In this document: positions 16,512 to 25,140 of the stretch, piece after piece
Layout of the letters: every line of letters begins with the position of its first letter
Position numbering within the stretch: position 1 is the stretch's first letter
NCBI GenBank assembly: GCA_016293865.1
Contig: JAEDDG010000011.1
Span: 1-51,487, forward strand
Direction of reading: 5' to 3'
Origin: Oscillospiraceae bacterium
Lineage (GTDB): Bacteria; Bacillota; Clostridia; Oscillospirales; Oscillospiraceae
DNA length: 51,487 nucleotides
Notes under the pieces: generated by a model
Told to the model about the DNA's origin: nothing
Databases searched by the model: none
What the model saw: only the letters and a program-made list of their open reading frames with translations
Made by a program: the position numbers and the translations under genes

Positions 16512-17627
16512 TCATCCGGCAGTATTGAAGTCCACCGTGCTGTTTTCAGGCACGATGCAGACGTAACTGGTGCCGCGTGCCAGCTGAAGGGCGCCGCCGT
16601 TTTTCAGCGTAAACACAAACTGGCTGGAAACGCTCTCACGCGACCAGCTGATCTCGACGTACTTGCCGTCAGCAAAATAATATCCGGTTCCGCTGCCGGT
16701 AAGATCTGCCTGCAGGCGGCCCTTATCGTCGCCGGAGATCTGGCTGAACGGCGCGTAAAGCACAAGCACATTCTTCACGGCCACCTGTTTGTCATTCTCC
16801 GCATCCATATAGGCGTCGCCATGCTGCGTTGCATAGTAGAGGCCGTCAGCGGCGTCGTATGTAAAGCCGGTTTTCTTTGAACCGGAGAACGCGACCGTCA
16901 CATCTCCGGCATCCTTGCCGGCAGATGCAGAACTTTCATCCGCAAATTCCAGATTGACCGCATATTCCTTCTCATGCTCCGTACGCAGATCAGACTGCGC
17001 GACATAAGCCTCCAGCTCCTGCGTGTCAATCATCAGGCTGTGCTCAAGGCCCATGGAAGCGCGGCGGTTCGCGTCCCTGTAAAAGGCGCTGCCGGCATCG
17101 GAAAGGCCGTCAATATGGTCGATCTCATAAGAGCGCATCAGGGAATACGCCTCGTCGCTGCCGCCGGCATGAACATAAATCGCATCCAGCGCCATGGCAA
17201 TGTCCAGGTAATACGGGCGCGAGCTGCGGATGCTGCCCACAACCGGCGTATCCTCAAAGTCTTCATAGACCGCCAGAATGCGCGTGATGCCGCCCTCAAC
17301 CTGCATTTCAAAAATCATGTCAGCCTGCGAGATCCCGTGCTGCGGCAGGGCAACGCTGATGTTGTTGACCATAATCGCATACGGACGGTTAGCGGAAATA
17401 TCCTCCTCGACAGGCAAGCCCGTCAGCGGTGAACAGATCTGATCCTCCGGCTCGGGTTCCGGCTCAGGTTCCGGCTCCGGCTCAGGTTCCGGCTCCGGTT
17501 CGGGTTCAGGCTCAGGCTCAGCAGACAGCTCGGGTTCAGGTTCTGGCTCCTGTGTACGGAACGTGCAGCCGCTCAGCATGCCGAGCAAAAGCACGAGAAT
17601 CAATGCCAATGATAACCAACGTTTCAA
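16512..17627 (-). CDS. DUF3048 (YerB-type) lipoprotein with Glu-Pro linker
   Basis: 371 aa. The lipoprotein signal is MKRWLSLALILVLLLGMLSGC, with lipobox LSGC. A linker of about 20 Glu-Pro dipeptides follows (residues about 30-62), which should hold the folded part away from the membrane. The rest is a DUF3048 domain with RPYAIMVNN, ADMIFEMQVEGGITRILAVY and GSIRSSRPYYLDIA. The function of DUF3048 is not established; it is attached to the outer face of the membrane. The final residues contain TYVCIVPENSTVDF, the usual C-terminal motif. It is transcribed alone, divergent from the DUF4364 gene. Confidence 0.88.
   Translation of the reverse strand: MKRWLSLALILVLLLGMLSGCTFRTQEPEPEPELSAEPEPEPEPEPEPEPEPEPEPEPEPEDQICSPLTGLPVEEDISANRPYAIMVNNISVALPQHGISQADMIFEMQVEGGITRILAVYEDFEDTPVVGSIRSSRPYYLDIAMALDAIYVHAGGSDEAYSLMRSYEIDHIDGLSDAGSAFYRDANRRASMGLEHSLMIDTQELEAYVAQSDLRTEHEKEYAVNLEFADESSASAGKDAGDVTVAFSGSKKTGFTYDAADGLYYATQHGDAYMDAENDKQVAVKNVLVLYAPFSQISGDDKGRLQADLTGSGTGYYFADGKYVEISWSRESVSSQFVFTLKNGGALQLARGTSYVCIVPENSTVDFNTAG
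17444..17520 (-). repeat. Glu-Pro coding repeat in the lipoprotein gene
   Basis: About thirteen 6-base units of the GGCTCA/GGTTCC type (plus strand) encode alternating Glu and Pro. Unit number could vary by slippage. A similar, shorter Glu-Pro linker occurs in the membrane protein at 41360-43420. Confidence 0.8.
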
Positions 17628-17729
17628 ACAGATCCCTCCGATCGTATTTCTATGGACATTGTACTCATCTTGTCGAATCCTGTCAAATGCTTTGGGAAAA
17701 TTCCTCTGTACCTGCGGCGCTTTTTGTAT

Positions 17730-17735
17730 TATAAT
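17730..17735 (+). promoter_or_regulatory. -10 element upstream of the DUF4364 gene
   Basis: TATAAT about 30 bases before the start codon; no convincing -35 hexamer. Confidence 0.4.
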
Positions 17736-17766
17736 AGAAAATAATTTATTACATTTCAGGTGGCGA

Positions 17767-18303
17767 ATGCTGAAAATGGATCGTCGATTTGGTTTTATTC
17801 ACGACAATCTTGATATTAAAATTTTAATTCTCTTTATTCTCTCCCGCCTGCCGGAACCGGTGGACGCGGAAACGCTTTCCCAGCTGACCATGGCTGACGA
17901 AGGGATCAACTATTTTGACTTTGCCGCATGTCTGGCTGAGCTTGTCCGGACCGGCCATGCAACGCGCAGCGGCGATCTGTATGCCATTACGGAAAAGGGC
18001 CGCGTCAACGGCCAGATTACTGAAAGCGGCCTTCCCTATTCTGTACGCGTGCAGGCGGAAAAAAATGCCGCAAAAGTTGCCGTCAAAATGCGGCGCAATG
18101 CGCTGATTTCCGTATCGCACACACTGCGCAGCCGTGGCGGCTGCACCGTTTCCCTGTCCATGTCGGACGGCGTCAGCGACGTGATTTCCCTGCAGCTTCT
18201 GGCCGGCAGCGAGCAGCAGGCGCAGCAGATTGAAGAGCGGTTTCAAACAAACGCCGAAAAAATCTACGGCGACATCATGGCCCTTCTGACAGAGGAAAAC
18301 TGA
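17767..18303 (+). CDS. DUF4364 family protein
   Basis: About 178 aa with the DUF4364 opening FGFIHDNLDIKILILFILSRL, then a winged-helix-like part (LVRTGHATRSGDLYAITEKGR) and a second alpha/beta part (TVSLSMSDGVSDVISLQLL). The family is found in Clostridia and looks like a DNA-binding wHTH fused to a small domain; no function is known to me. The start is ATG 17767 or ATG 17776; AGGTGG lies 3 and 12 bases away respectively, so neither is ideal. Confidence 0.82.
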   Translation: MLKMDRRFGFIHDNLDIKILILFILSRLPEPVDAETLSQLTMADEGINYFDFAACLAELVRTGHATRSGDLYAITEKGRVNGQITESGLPYSVRVQAEKNAAKVAVKMRRNALISVSHTLRSRGGCTVSLSMSDGVSDVISLQLLAGSEQQAQQIEERFQTNAEKIYGDIMALLTEEN

Positions 18304-18310
18304 ACACAGA

Positions 18311-18360
18311 AAAAAGAGTCGGTCTGACCGGTGTAAATCCGGACAGGCCGACTCTTTTTT
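18311..18360. terminator. Bidirectional intrinsic terminator
   Basis: AAAAAGAGTCGG and CCGACTCTTTTTT form the outer stem, with an inner CCGG/CCGG pair. It serves the DUF4364 gene and the convergent corrinoid-activator gene, whose stop it touches. Confidence 0.88.
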
Positions 18361-20536
18361 ACTCTTCCTCAAAGTACATGTGCTCCATGTACAGTCTTGA
18401 AAAATCCTGATCCGCCGCGAGACCGATCTCCACGGCGTTCTCTGCAATCCGGACCGCCTTTTCCGCCGCATCAGGCTCAGTCAGAAGCGTGATGACGCCG
18501 TCCAGACTGCTGTTGCCCACAGCCCGTGTAATGGCCAGCAGCTCTTTTGGCAGCATTCCGATGGCAGCGGCCTTTTCCTTATCCGTCCGGTAGCCAAAAC
18601 CGCCGGCCAGGAGTACGGCGCCCAAATCATCGTATGTAATCTTCCGGCGCAGAAGCAGCGTTTCAAGGCCGGCGCGCACCGCTGACTTGGCCAGCTGAAT
18701 TTCGCGCACATCTTTCTGGGTAAAGCGGATGGGCCTGCCCTCCTCTGTTTCAGCCAGAGGGAAGCCCTGATCAAAATATGTGTCGTCCAGCCGCCCTGTT
18801 TCATCCACAAGCTCCGCATTTACAAGTTCTGCTGCAGTTTCGATTACACCTGTGCCGCACAGTCCCACAGGCGGCTGTCCGCCGATGGTCTGCACGGACG
18901 CGGCGTCATTTTCAATACGCACAGAGCAGATTGCGCCGGGGATGCTTCCTGTTCCGCAGGAAATGTTTCCGCCCTCAAAGGCGGGGCCGGCAGCCGTGGA
19001 CGTGCAAATGATCCCGCTCCGGTCGCCGAGCGCCATTTCTCCGTTCGTGCCAAGGTCCAGAAGCAGCACCGGACGGTCGCTGTCCGCCATCGCGCAGTGC
19101 AGGATACCGGACACAATGTCTCCGCCGACATATGCCGAGATGCCCGGCATGACGATCACCGGACAATCGAGAAAGCTGCTGGCAAACAGTTCCGAAAAGC
19201 CAAGCTGCGTCATCGCCAGGCTGTGCGCCCTGAACGGTGCAACGCCAAGCCCATCGCAGGGCCATCCCATCAGAAGGTGAACCATTGTGGTATTTGCTGC
19301 AATGCCCACAGCCGTCACACGCTCAGGCGAAACAGCGGCTGCACGCACAACAGACTCAATGCCGTCCAGCAGCTGTCCGCGGATGCTGTCGCGCATGGCG
19401 TCCGCCTGCCCACTGACTGCAGCGGTCTGTCTGGAAATCACATCCGCGCCGTACATCCTCTGGCGGTTCACAAAAGAGATGCTCTCCAGCATGCGCCCGT
19501 CAGACCGGTCAATCAGAGCGACTGTAACCGTTGTTGTGCCAATGTCCACAGCAATGGCGCAGGGGCCTGACGCCGTCTCCTTCTGCGGCTGCTTTTCTGC
19601 AACAACATCAAAATTGCTTTCATCGTCCGCGCAGATGCGCACTTTTGCGTCACCCTCCGGCCAGGCTGTGCAGGCCAGGCGTTTGCCGGAGGCAAGCTCT
19701 TCCGCCGTAAAGAAACTTTTATCTGCTTCACTGGGCTCAACCGTCCCGCCGGTCACGACAACCGCGCACTTGCCGCACCGGCCGCCGCCTCCGCAGAATG
19801 CAGGAATGTAAATGCCGTTTTCCCGGAAGGCATCGAGAAGCGTCTGTCCATCCCGCACATCGATTGTCCCATGTCCGGAGACAGTAACCCGGCCGCCGTA
19901 ACGCTTTCTGTCTCTGCACGTCAGATTCGGGCACTTGCGGCAGTCATGCGTAATCTGCGCTTTGCGCACATCATCGGTCAGCAGATACAGCGTCGAGCAG
20001 GATTTCTGGGGATCAATCATAAACCCCGTGGACAGTCCGAAACCAAGTCTTGCGCCCGCCTGCGTCTCATTATAAATAAATCTCTGCACCGTCATGGGCA
20101 CCTGATTCGGCGGGTCAAACCGGGCAGCCACACCGCGGCTGCGATGCCGGCAGGTGTCCATCAGCCGCGGGTTCAGATCTGCCTCAATGCTGAACAGCAG
20201 ATGGTCTGCCAGCCTGTCGGCAATCATGCCCTTCAGATAATCTCCCTGTGCAAAATAATCACCGCTGATCCGGCTGGCATCAAAGCCGATGCTGCGCAGA
20301 ACACACAAAAGCTCACTGCCCGGCTGAATGCCTGACTCCTGAAATGTGCCGTCAGCCACAGTAAAAGCGGCAAGCGCCACCGGCCGGCAGGCCGACAGCA
20401 TGTTTTCCTTTACAATTTCATATTCATCACAGGCCTCCTCATACAGCGGACTGTCCGGGAAACAGTCCATTGCCGCAAGAACCTGCTGCATATCTGCAGT
20501 GACCGCCAAATTTTGAAAAAACAGAATTTTTTCCAT
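18359..20536 (-). CDS. Corrinoid-protein reductive activator (RACo/RACE-type [2Fe-2S] ASKHA ATPase)
   Basis: It uses ATP to reduce inactive Co(II) corrinoid proteins to Co(I) for methyl transfer. The N-terminal 190 residues resemble the methionine synthase activation domain (QPGSELLCVLRSIGFDASRISG). A cysteine knot DCRKCPNLTC is at 199-207. A plant-type ferredoxin domain has CGGGGRCGKC (Cys248, 254, 257) and Cys289. The C-terminal ASKHA/DUF4445 ATPase begins with AIAVDIGTTTVTVAL near 325 and contains LLLDLGTNGEMAL and LLAGGFGYR. The start is ATG 20536 with GGGAG upstream; the longer frame to 20626 enters the divergent promoter. No methyltransferase, corrinoid protein or methionine synthase is nearby. 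It is divergent from a PocR-AraC gene that probably controls it. Confidence 0.9.
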   Translation of the reverse strand: MEKILFFQNLAVTADMQQVLAAMDCFPDSPLYEEACDEYEIVKENMLSACRPVALAAFTVADGTFQESGIQPGSELLCVLRSIGFDASRISGDYFAQGDYLKGMIADRLADHLLFSIEADLNPRLMDTCRHRSRGVAARFDPPNQVPMTVQRFIYNETQAGARLGFGLSTGFMIDPQKSCSTLYLLTDDVRKAQITHDCRKCPNLTCRDRKRYGGRVTVSGHGTIDVRDGQTLLDAFRENGIYIPAFCGGGGRCGKCAVVVTGGTVEPSEADKSFFTAEELASGKRLACTAWPEGDAKVRICADDESNFDVVAEKQPQKETASGPCAIAVDIGTTTVTVALIDRSDGRMLESISFVNRQRMYGADVISRQTAAVSGQADAMRDSIRGQLLDGIESVVRAAAVSPERVTAVGIAANTTMVHLLMGWPCDGLGVAPFRAHSLAMTQLGFSELFASSFLDCPVIVMPGISAYVGGDIVSGILHCAMADSDRPVLLLDLGTNGEMALGDRSGIICTSTAAGPAFEGGNISCGTGSIPGAICSVRIENDAASVQTIGGQPPVGLCGTGVIETAAELVNAELVDETGRLDDTYFDQGFPLAETEEGRPIRFTQKDVREIQLAKSAVRAGLETLLLRRKITYDDLGAVLLAGGFGYRTDKEKAAAIGMLPKELLAITRAVGNSSLDGVITLLTEPDAAEKAVRIAENAVEIGLAADQDFSRLYMEHMYFEEE

Positions 20537-20625
20537 TTCACGTCTACTCCCAAAACATGTATTGAAAAATATTTTTGAAAATGGTATAAATTTTATATAC
20601 TTCTGAGCAACGGGGGCAATGCGCA
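20537..20625. promoter_or_regulatory. Divergent control region between activator and regulator
   Basis: 89 AT-rich bases. It contains the near-palindrome GTATAAATTTTATATAC (about 20583-20599), which offers -10-like hexamers in both directions and could be bound by the AraC-type protein. A GGGGG ribosome site precedes the regulator ATG at 20626. Confidence 0.5.
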
Positions 20626-21801
20626 ATGCAGTATCTGCTGTTTACATTTATCGATCAGACAACCTTATATGAAGCGGCGCAGGCACTCCATTACTGCACA
20701 GGCGTTCCGGTCCACATTCTTGAGGGACAGGGCAATATTGTCCAATCCTTCGGAAATCTGCCGTCCTGCTGCACGGCAGACAACCCCAGCTGCACCATGC
20801 GGCACAATACCGCCGCAACCCGGGCTGTCGGCTTCGGCGAGGCCTACACATTCACCTGCGCGCTGGGGCTCGCCCACCTGGTGTTCCCGCTTGTCATTAA
20901 AGGCACACTGTTCGGATCCGTTCTGGTCGGACCGTTTTTCATTGCCAGTTCCGGTGACGATTCCGGCGTTCCTGATGCCGTATGCATCACGCCGGAAAAA
21001 GCAAATTACCTGGGGCGGCTTGTCTACCGGCTGTTTGCAAACCTGATTGCCGACAATGAGCTGTGGCTGAAAGAAAACCGCCAGAAAATGCACCAGCAAT
21101 CCAGAATCAATGAATCCATCCAGATGTACAAGAACTGCTCCGAAAGGATCAAGAGCAGCTATCCTGTGGAAAAGGAAAAGGAGCTGATCGCACGCGTCAA
21201 AACCGGAGACGCACCGGCTGCCAAAGCAATCCTGAACGAGCTGCTCGGCTATGTGTTTTTCGCCGGAGGCAATGCGCTGGACACACTGAAAACGCGGGCC
21301 ATTGAGCTGACATCCCTGCTCTCCCGCGCGGCCATCGAAGGCGGCGCTGCAACAGACGAGGTTCTGAAAATCAACAACCGCTTTCTCAACGGCATTCAGA
21401 ACATCAATTCGCTTGAAAGCCTCTGTTTCAGCCTGCAGGAGTCCGTAGAGGTCTTTTCGGAGTGCATGTTCTCCCGGCTGCCCAGCAAGAATTACAGCCT
21501 GATCCGCACGGCCATTGAATTCATCTGTGCAAATTTCAACACAAACATCACGCTGGAAGATGTGGCCGCCAAAGTACACCTGAACAGCGCGTATTTTTCC
21601 ACGCTTTTCAAACAGTCCACCGGCTCTTCCTTTAAGGAATACCTGAATATGATCCGCGTGGAAGAAAGCAAGCGGCTTCTGACCAGCACGGATTACAGCA
21701 TCATCGACATTGCCATTGCCACAGGTTTTGAGGATCAGAGCTATTTTTCAAAAGTGTTCAAAAAATACACAGGCATTACACCGAAGCAATACAGGCGATA
21801 A
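20626..21801 (+). CDS. PocR-domain AraC family transcriptional regulator
   Basis: 391 aa. The N-terminal about 165 residues form a PocR ligand-sensing domain (ALHYCTGVPVHILEG, CTADNPSCTMR, FPLVIKGTLFGSVLVGPFF) with the conserved cysteine pattern. The C-terminal 100 residues are an AraC double helix-turn-helix (EDVAAKVHLNSAYFSTLFKQ and DIAIATGFEDQSYFSKVF, ending ITPKQYRR). PocR senses propanediol in enterobacteria; in Clostridia such proteins often sit beside B12-dependent methyltransferase genes. Divergent placement next to the corrinoid activator suggests it controls that gene and a methylotrophic system elsewhere. The ligand is unknown. Confidence 0.9.
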   Translation: MQYLLFTFIDQTTLYEAAQALHYCTGVPVHILEGQGNIVQSFGNLPSCCTADNPSCTMRHNTAATRAVGFGEAYTFTCALGLAHLVFPLVIKGTLFGSVLVGPFFIASSGDDSGVPDAVCITPEKANYLGRLVYRLFANLIADNELWLKENRQKMHQQSRINESIQMYKNCSERIKSSYPVEKEKELIARVKTGDAPAAKAILNELLGYVFFAGGNALDTLKTRAIELTSLLSRAAIEGGAATDEVLKINNRFLNGIQNINSLESLCFSLQESVEVFSECMFSRLPSKNYSLIRTAIEFICANFNTNITLEDVAAKVHLNSAYFSTLFKQSTGSSFKEYLNMIRVEESKRLLTSTDYSIIDIAIATGFEDQSYFSKVFKKYTGITPKQYRR

Positions 21802-21884
21802 GCAGACTGCTGATACTGACTATAAGCCAAACCTCCATGCAGTTCGGGTAAAAACTTTGAATATTTATAAAAAGAATTGCAAAA

Positions 21885-21913
21885 ACCGGCCGGGAATCAG
21901 ATTTCCGGCCGGT
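21885..21913 (-). terminator. Intrinsic terminator after the acyltransferase-like gene
   Basis: ACCGGCCGGGAAT pairs with ATTTCCGGCCGGT (one G-U) around three bases; on the minus strand TTTTTGC follows. It may also stop the convergent regulator gene. Confidence 0.8.
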
Positions 21914-21934
21914 CTGTATGTCTGCCTCAGCAGC

Positions 21935-22795
21935 TCACGGCTGCACGCACCGGCCATTTTCAAACAGCATGATCCCATAGCCGCCGCCGGTCTCGCCTGT
22001 TTTTGCCAGATGATCCGCATACGCCCGCTGCAGGCTCGTCTCTCTCGGGAGTTTTTCAGGAGAATAGTCATCCAAAAAGCCGAAAACCCGCCACAGGTCA
22101 TTGTTGTCAGGATACACCTCTGTATGCAGGGTTGTGAACTCATCCATAAAGCCGATGATGTTGGAGGTCGGCTTCAAAATCTGCCTGTGGACAGGATACA
22201 GGAACCAGGTTTCAACAGCAAACAGATTTCTCCCGAAAAAATCCACCGCCCGCGTATAGGAATCATGGCGCAGCTCCTTTGTGAACGGCTCGCCCTGCGG
22301 AATATGACAGTTCAGCACAGGATCTCCGCGCCGCAGGTCCATTGTCCGGCCATGATATTCTTCCAGCTGGAATGTACTGGGTTCAAACTGCATCCGTCCA
22401 AGACGAACCAGCTCCATACGCAGGTGCTTGCGCAGCCACCAGTCGTTCTCCCTGGGAATTCCCCAGCTGCCGTTTGCACGCATGCCGGTTTTGGCCCAGA
22501 CTGTAAAATCACTCATTGTGTCATAAAACAGGTTTTCAGGCCAGCCGGCAGCCTGATAATCCGCCTTTGTCCGTTCACTCAGCAGCATCAGGACGCAGAG
22601 CGTTGCTGTTTCAAATGGTATCCCCGTTTTTTCAGATATGGCGTTAATCTCTTCGCGGATTTCGCTTCCGGAAAAAAACGCATCTGCTGCATCCGCCAGA
22701 TCCTGCGGCGGAATTTTTTCCGCTGCAGCCAGAATCACGCCGGATGCCTCCTGCGGCATGTGAATGCGGGTAAGAAGTTCCTGCAAATAAGGCAT
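21935..22795 (-). CDS. Acyltransferase-domain protein (DUF5596/GNAT-like C-terminal type)
   Basis: 286 aa. The N-terminal half is helical (MPYLQELLTRIHMP, FFSGSEIREEINAISEKTG), the C-terminal half beta-rich with LNCHIPQGEPFTKELRHDSY and GFMDEFTTLHTEVYPDNNDLWR. From memory this matches Clostridia proteins annotated as acyltransferase domain-containing (N-acyltransferase N-terminal plus GNAT-like C-terminal domain). The substrate is unknown and no catalytic residue can be assigned with confidence. It stands alone between two terminators, downstream of nagB on the same strand. Confidence 0.6.
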   Translation of the reverse strand: MPYLQELLTRIHMPQEASGVILAAAEKIPPQDLADAADAFFSGSEIREEINAISEKTGIPFETATLCVLMLLSERTKADYQAAGWPENLFYDTMSDFTVWAKTGMRANGSWGIPRENDWWLRKHLRMELVRLGRMQFEPSTFQLEEYHGRTMDLRRGDPVLNCHIPQGEPFTKELRHDSYTRAVDFFGRNLFAVETWFLYPVHRQILKPTSNIIGFMDEFTTLHTEVYPDNNDLWRVFGFLDDYSPEKLPRETSLQRAYADHLAKTGETGGGYGIMLFENGRCVQP

Positions 22796-22828
22796 GTTTT
22801 CTCTCCTTTATCGGTATCCGGATTGAAG

Positions 22829-22860
22829 AAAAGTCTGCTCAGATCAGTGAGCAGACTTTT
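22829..22860 (-). terminator. Intrinsic terminator after nagB
   Basis: AAAAGTCTGCTCA pairs with TGAGCAGACTTTT around six bases; a T run flanks both sides, so it works in both directions. Confidence 0.88.
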
Positions 22861-22889
22861 CAAATTGTAGGCAGTGTTTCTGCGCGGAC

Positions 22890-23603
22890 TCAGAGCAGGC
22901 TTGCTGCGTCGTGATCCAGGAACACTTCGCAGTTGGGATGCAGCTGCAGAATGGACGCCGGCACTTCGGTGGTCACGTCGCCGTCAATCATCTTCTTGAT
23001 GATTTCGGCCTTGTCCTTGCCAAGAGCGATAAACACGATCTGGCGGGCGTTCATGATGGTCTTCATACCCATGCTGACCGCCTGGGTGGGGACCTCGTCA
23101 ATGGACGTGAAGAAACGTGCGTTTGCTTCTCTGGTCATGGGCGTCAGATCCACAACGTGCGTGATGGAGCCAAAGGGCGTGCCGGGCTCATTGAAGCCGA
23201 TATGGCCGTCATGGCCAATGCCCAGAAGCTGAAGGTCAACGCCGCCGGCAGCAGCAATGGCCTTGTCATAATCGCCGGCATGCGCGGTATCCGTGCCGGA
23301 GGGAACATGTGTGTTCTCCATAGGGATATCAATGTGCTCAAACAGGTTTTTATTCATAAAATAGCGATAGGACTGCTCGTGCGTGCCGTCCAGCCCGGCA
23401 TACTCGTCCAGGTTAAACGTGGTTGCATCCTTAAAGGTCAGCTTACCGGCTGCGTTCAGCTTCGCCAGCTGCGCATACAGTCCCAGCGGAGTGGAACCCG
23501 TCGCGTAACCCAGGACTGCATTGGGCTTCCTGTTCAGAAGTTCAACGTATCTCTCCGCTGCAAGCTCGGCAATCTTTTCAGGCGTGTCAATGATGATCTT
23601 CAT
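22890..23603 (-). CDS. nagB: Glucosamine-6-phosphate deaminase
   Basis: It converts glucosamine-6-phosphate to fructose-6-phosphate and ammonia. ATG 23603 (MKIIIDTPEKIAELAAERY) is chosen for its GAGGG ribosome site; the frame extends further upstream, but across the promoter. Motifs: LGYATGSTPLGLY (phosphate loop), FNLDEYAGL, LLGIGHDGHIGFNEPGTPF with the catalytic Asp/His. It is 237 aa, usual for Firmicutes NagB. It is monocistronic; no nagA or PTS genes are adjacent, so amino-sugar uptake is encoded elsewhere. Confidence 0.97.
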   Translation of the reverse strand: MKIIIDTPEKIAELAAERYVELLNRKPNAVLGYATGSTPLGLYAQLAKLNAAGKLTFKDATTFNLDEYAGLDGTHEQSYRYFMNKNLFEHIDIPMENTHVPSGTDTAHAGDYDKAIAAAGGVDLQLLGIGHDGHIGFNEPGTPFGSITHVVDLTPMTREANARFFTSIDEVPTQAVSMGMKTIMNARQIVFIALGKDKAEIIKKMIDGDVTTEVPASILQLHPNCEVFLDHDAASLL

Positions 23604-23664
23604 TTGAATTCCCTCTTTATTTAAAAATTTTTTCACATGGGTTATCGGTTCTTCCGGTAAAAAT

Positions 23665-23693
23665 ATTATAACAAACCATGTTTCCGTTTTCAA
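23665..23693 (-). promoter_or_regulatory. SigA promoter of nagB
   Basis: -35 TTGAAA (23688-23693), 17 bases, -10 TATAAT (23665-23670). The leader before the ATG is about 55 bases and shows no obvious operator. Confidence 0.78.
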
Positions 23694-23797
23694 TACCCGG
23701 CTGATCATTGCCCGGTGAAAATTAGCATGATTTTCATCAATACTCCGCCGGCAGCCGGGAAAACTAATAAAAAACGCCGCAAAGGAGGCCGGGCAGC

Positions 23798-24472
23798 ATG
23801 GTCAGCTTAATTCTGCGTACAGTCATCCTGTACGCATCCGTCATGCTGTCCATACGGCTCATGGGCAAGCGGCAGCTGGGCGAGCTGGAGCCCAGCGAGC
23901 TGGTCGTGGCCGTCATGATCTCAGATGTGGCCTCACAGCCGCTGATGGACACCGAAACCTCCCTGCTGCAGGGGCTGATTCCGGTAGCCACGCTGGTATT
24001 GTGCGAGATGCTGGTTTCCTGGGCGCTTCTGAAAAACCTGCGGCTGCAGGCATTTTTCTGCGGCACGCCCAGTATGATCATACGCGCTGGGAAAATCGAT
24101 CAGAAGGAAATGCGCCGCTGCCGTTTTTCCATTGACGAGCTGACCGTGGAACTGCGGCGCAACGGCATCACAGATATTGCAGAAGTCCGCTATGCCATAC
24201 TGGAAACCAACGGCACGCTGAACGTTATGCGCACGCAGGACAGCTCGCCGGTAACTGCTCAGCAGCTGGGCATCCAGGTCGAGGATTACGGCTATCCGAC
24301 CATAGTCATCAACGACGGACGCGTTCTCCGGCAGAATATGGCGCTTGTGGGCGTGGACGATGCGTGGCTGCGCCGTCAGCTGAAGCAATACGGCGTCAGC
24401 GGACCGAAAGACGTCTACCTGATGAGTGTGGATACAGGCGGGCGCGTTTTCTTTGCACGGCGGGAACAATAA
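23798..24472 (+). CDS. DUF421 / YetF-like membrane protein
   Basis: 224 aa. Two to three N-terminal membrane segments contain the signature LMGKRQLGELEPSELVVAVMISDVAS. A soluble C-terminal pair of DUF421 domains follows (RFSIDELTVELRRNGI, VRYAILETNGTLNVM). AAAGGAGG precedes the ATG region. Homologues in Bacillus (yetF, ydfR, yrbG, ykjA) belong to this family, and some have been tied to spore membrane or germination functions. The role here is not known. It is transcribed alone. Confidence 0.88.
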   Translation: MVSLILRTVILYASVMLSIRLMGKRQLGELEPSELVVAVMISDVASQPLMDTETSLLQGLIPVATLVLCEMLVSWALLKNLRLQAFFCGTPSMIIRAGKIDQKEMRRCRFSIDELTVELRRNGITDIAEVRYAILETNGTLNVMRTQDSSPVTAQQLGIQVEDYGYPTIVINDGRVLRQNMALVGVDDAWLRRQLKQYGVSGPKDVYLMSVDTGGRVFFARREQ

Positions 24473-24545
24473 TCTCCGGCAGCAGGCATGCATCATACCG
24501 CAGGTTCCGGGAAATACAGGTTCATTTTCCCTTTTTGCATGAAAT

Positions 24546-24576
24546 AAGGCCCGGTGTGCTTCCGCACCCGGGCCTT
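24546..24576. terminator. Hairpin between the convergent yetF-like and nrdR genes
   Basis: AAGGCCCGG pairs with CCGGGCCTT, with further partial pairing inside. There is no T run on either side, so confidence as an intrinsic terminator is modest. Confidence 0.55.
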
Positions 24577-24606
24577 GAACAACTGATGCAGTCTGCGGCT
24601 GTGCAG

Positions 24607-25062
24607 TTATTTTTCCTGCAGCAGCCGGTTCAGCTCTTCCATAAATGTATTGATATCCCGGAACTGACGGTAGACAGATGCAAAGCGTACATATGCAACT
24701 TCATCCAGATTCTTCAGCTTGCGCATCACAAGCTCACCAACCTGTTCACTGGTCACTTCCCGCTCCAGTGTATTGCGGATTTCCTGCTCAATTTCGTCCG
24801 CCACGCGCTGCAGCTCAGACAGCGGTACCGGCCGTTTTTCACAGGCTCTCAGCATTCCGTTGATCAGTTTCATTTTGTCAAAAGTCTGGCGGCTGCCGTC
24901 CTTTTTCACAACAACCAGCGGCAAATGCTCCATAATCTCGTATGTAGTAAACCGCTTCTGACAGGACAGGCACTCCCGCCGGCGCCTGATTGTGGCGCCC
25001 TCCTCAGCCGGACGGGAATCAATCACTTTACTCTCCGGAAAGCCGCAAAATGGGCACTTCAT
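24607..25062 (-). CDS. nrdR: Transcriptional repressor NrdR
   Basis: 151 aa. The N-terminal zinc ribbon is MKCPFCGFPESKV with CLSCQKRFTTYE, followed by an ATP-cone (VVVKKDGSRQTFDKMKLINGM). NrdR represses ribonucleotide reductase genes by sensing dATP/ATP. ATG 25062 has GGAGG upstream; the frame continues upstream without a start context. No nrd genes are in the window. Confidence 0.96.
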   Translation of the reverse strand: MKCPFCGFPESKVIDSRPAEEGATIRRRRECLSCQKRFTTYEIMEHLPLVVVKKDGSRQTFDKMKLINGMLRACEKRPVPLSELQRVADEIEQEIRNTLEREVTSEQVGELVMRKLKNLDEVAYVRFASVYRQFRDINTFMEELNRLLQEK

Positions 25063-25140
25063 AATTATACAACCTCCGTTGGTCTTCCAGTTTTCTACTG
25101 GATAATATACCACAAAATGCAGCTGTTTGTATACCGTTTT

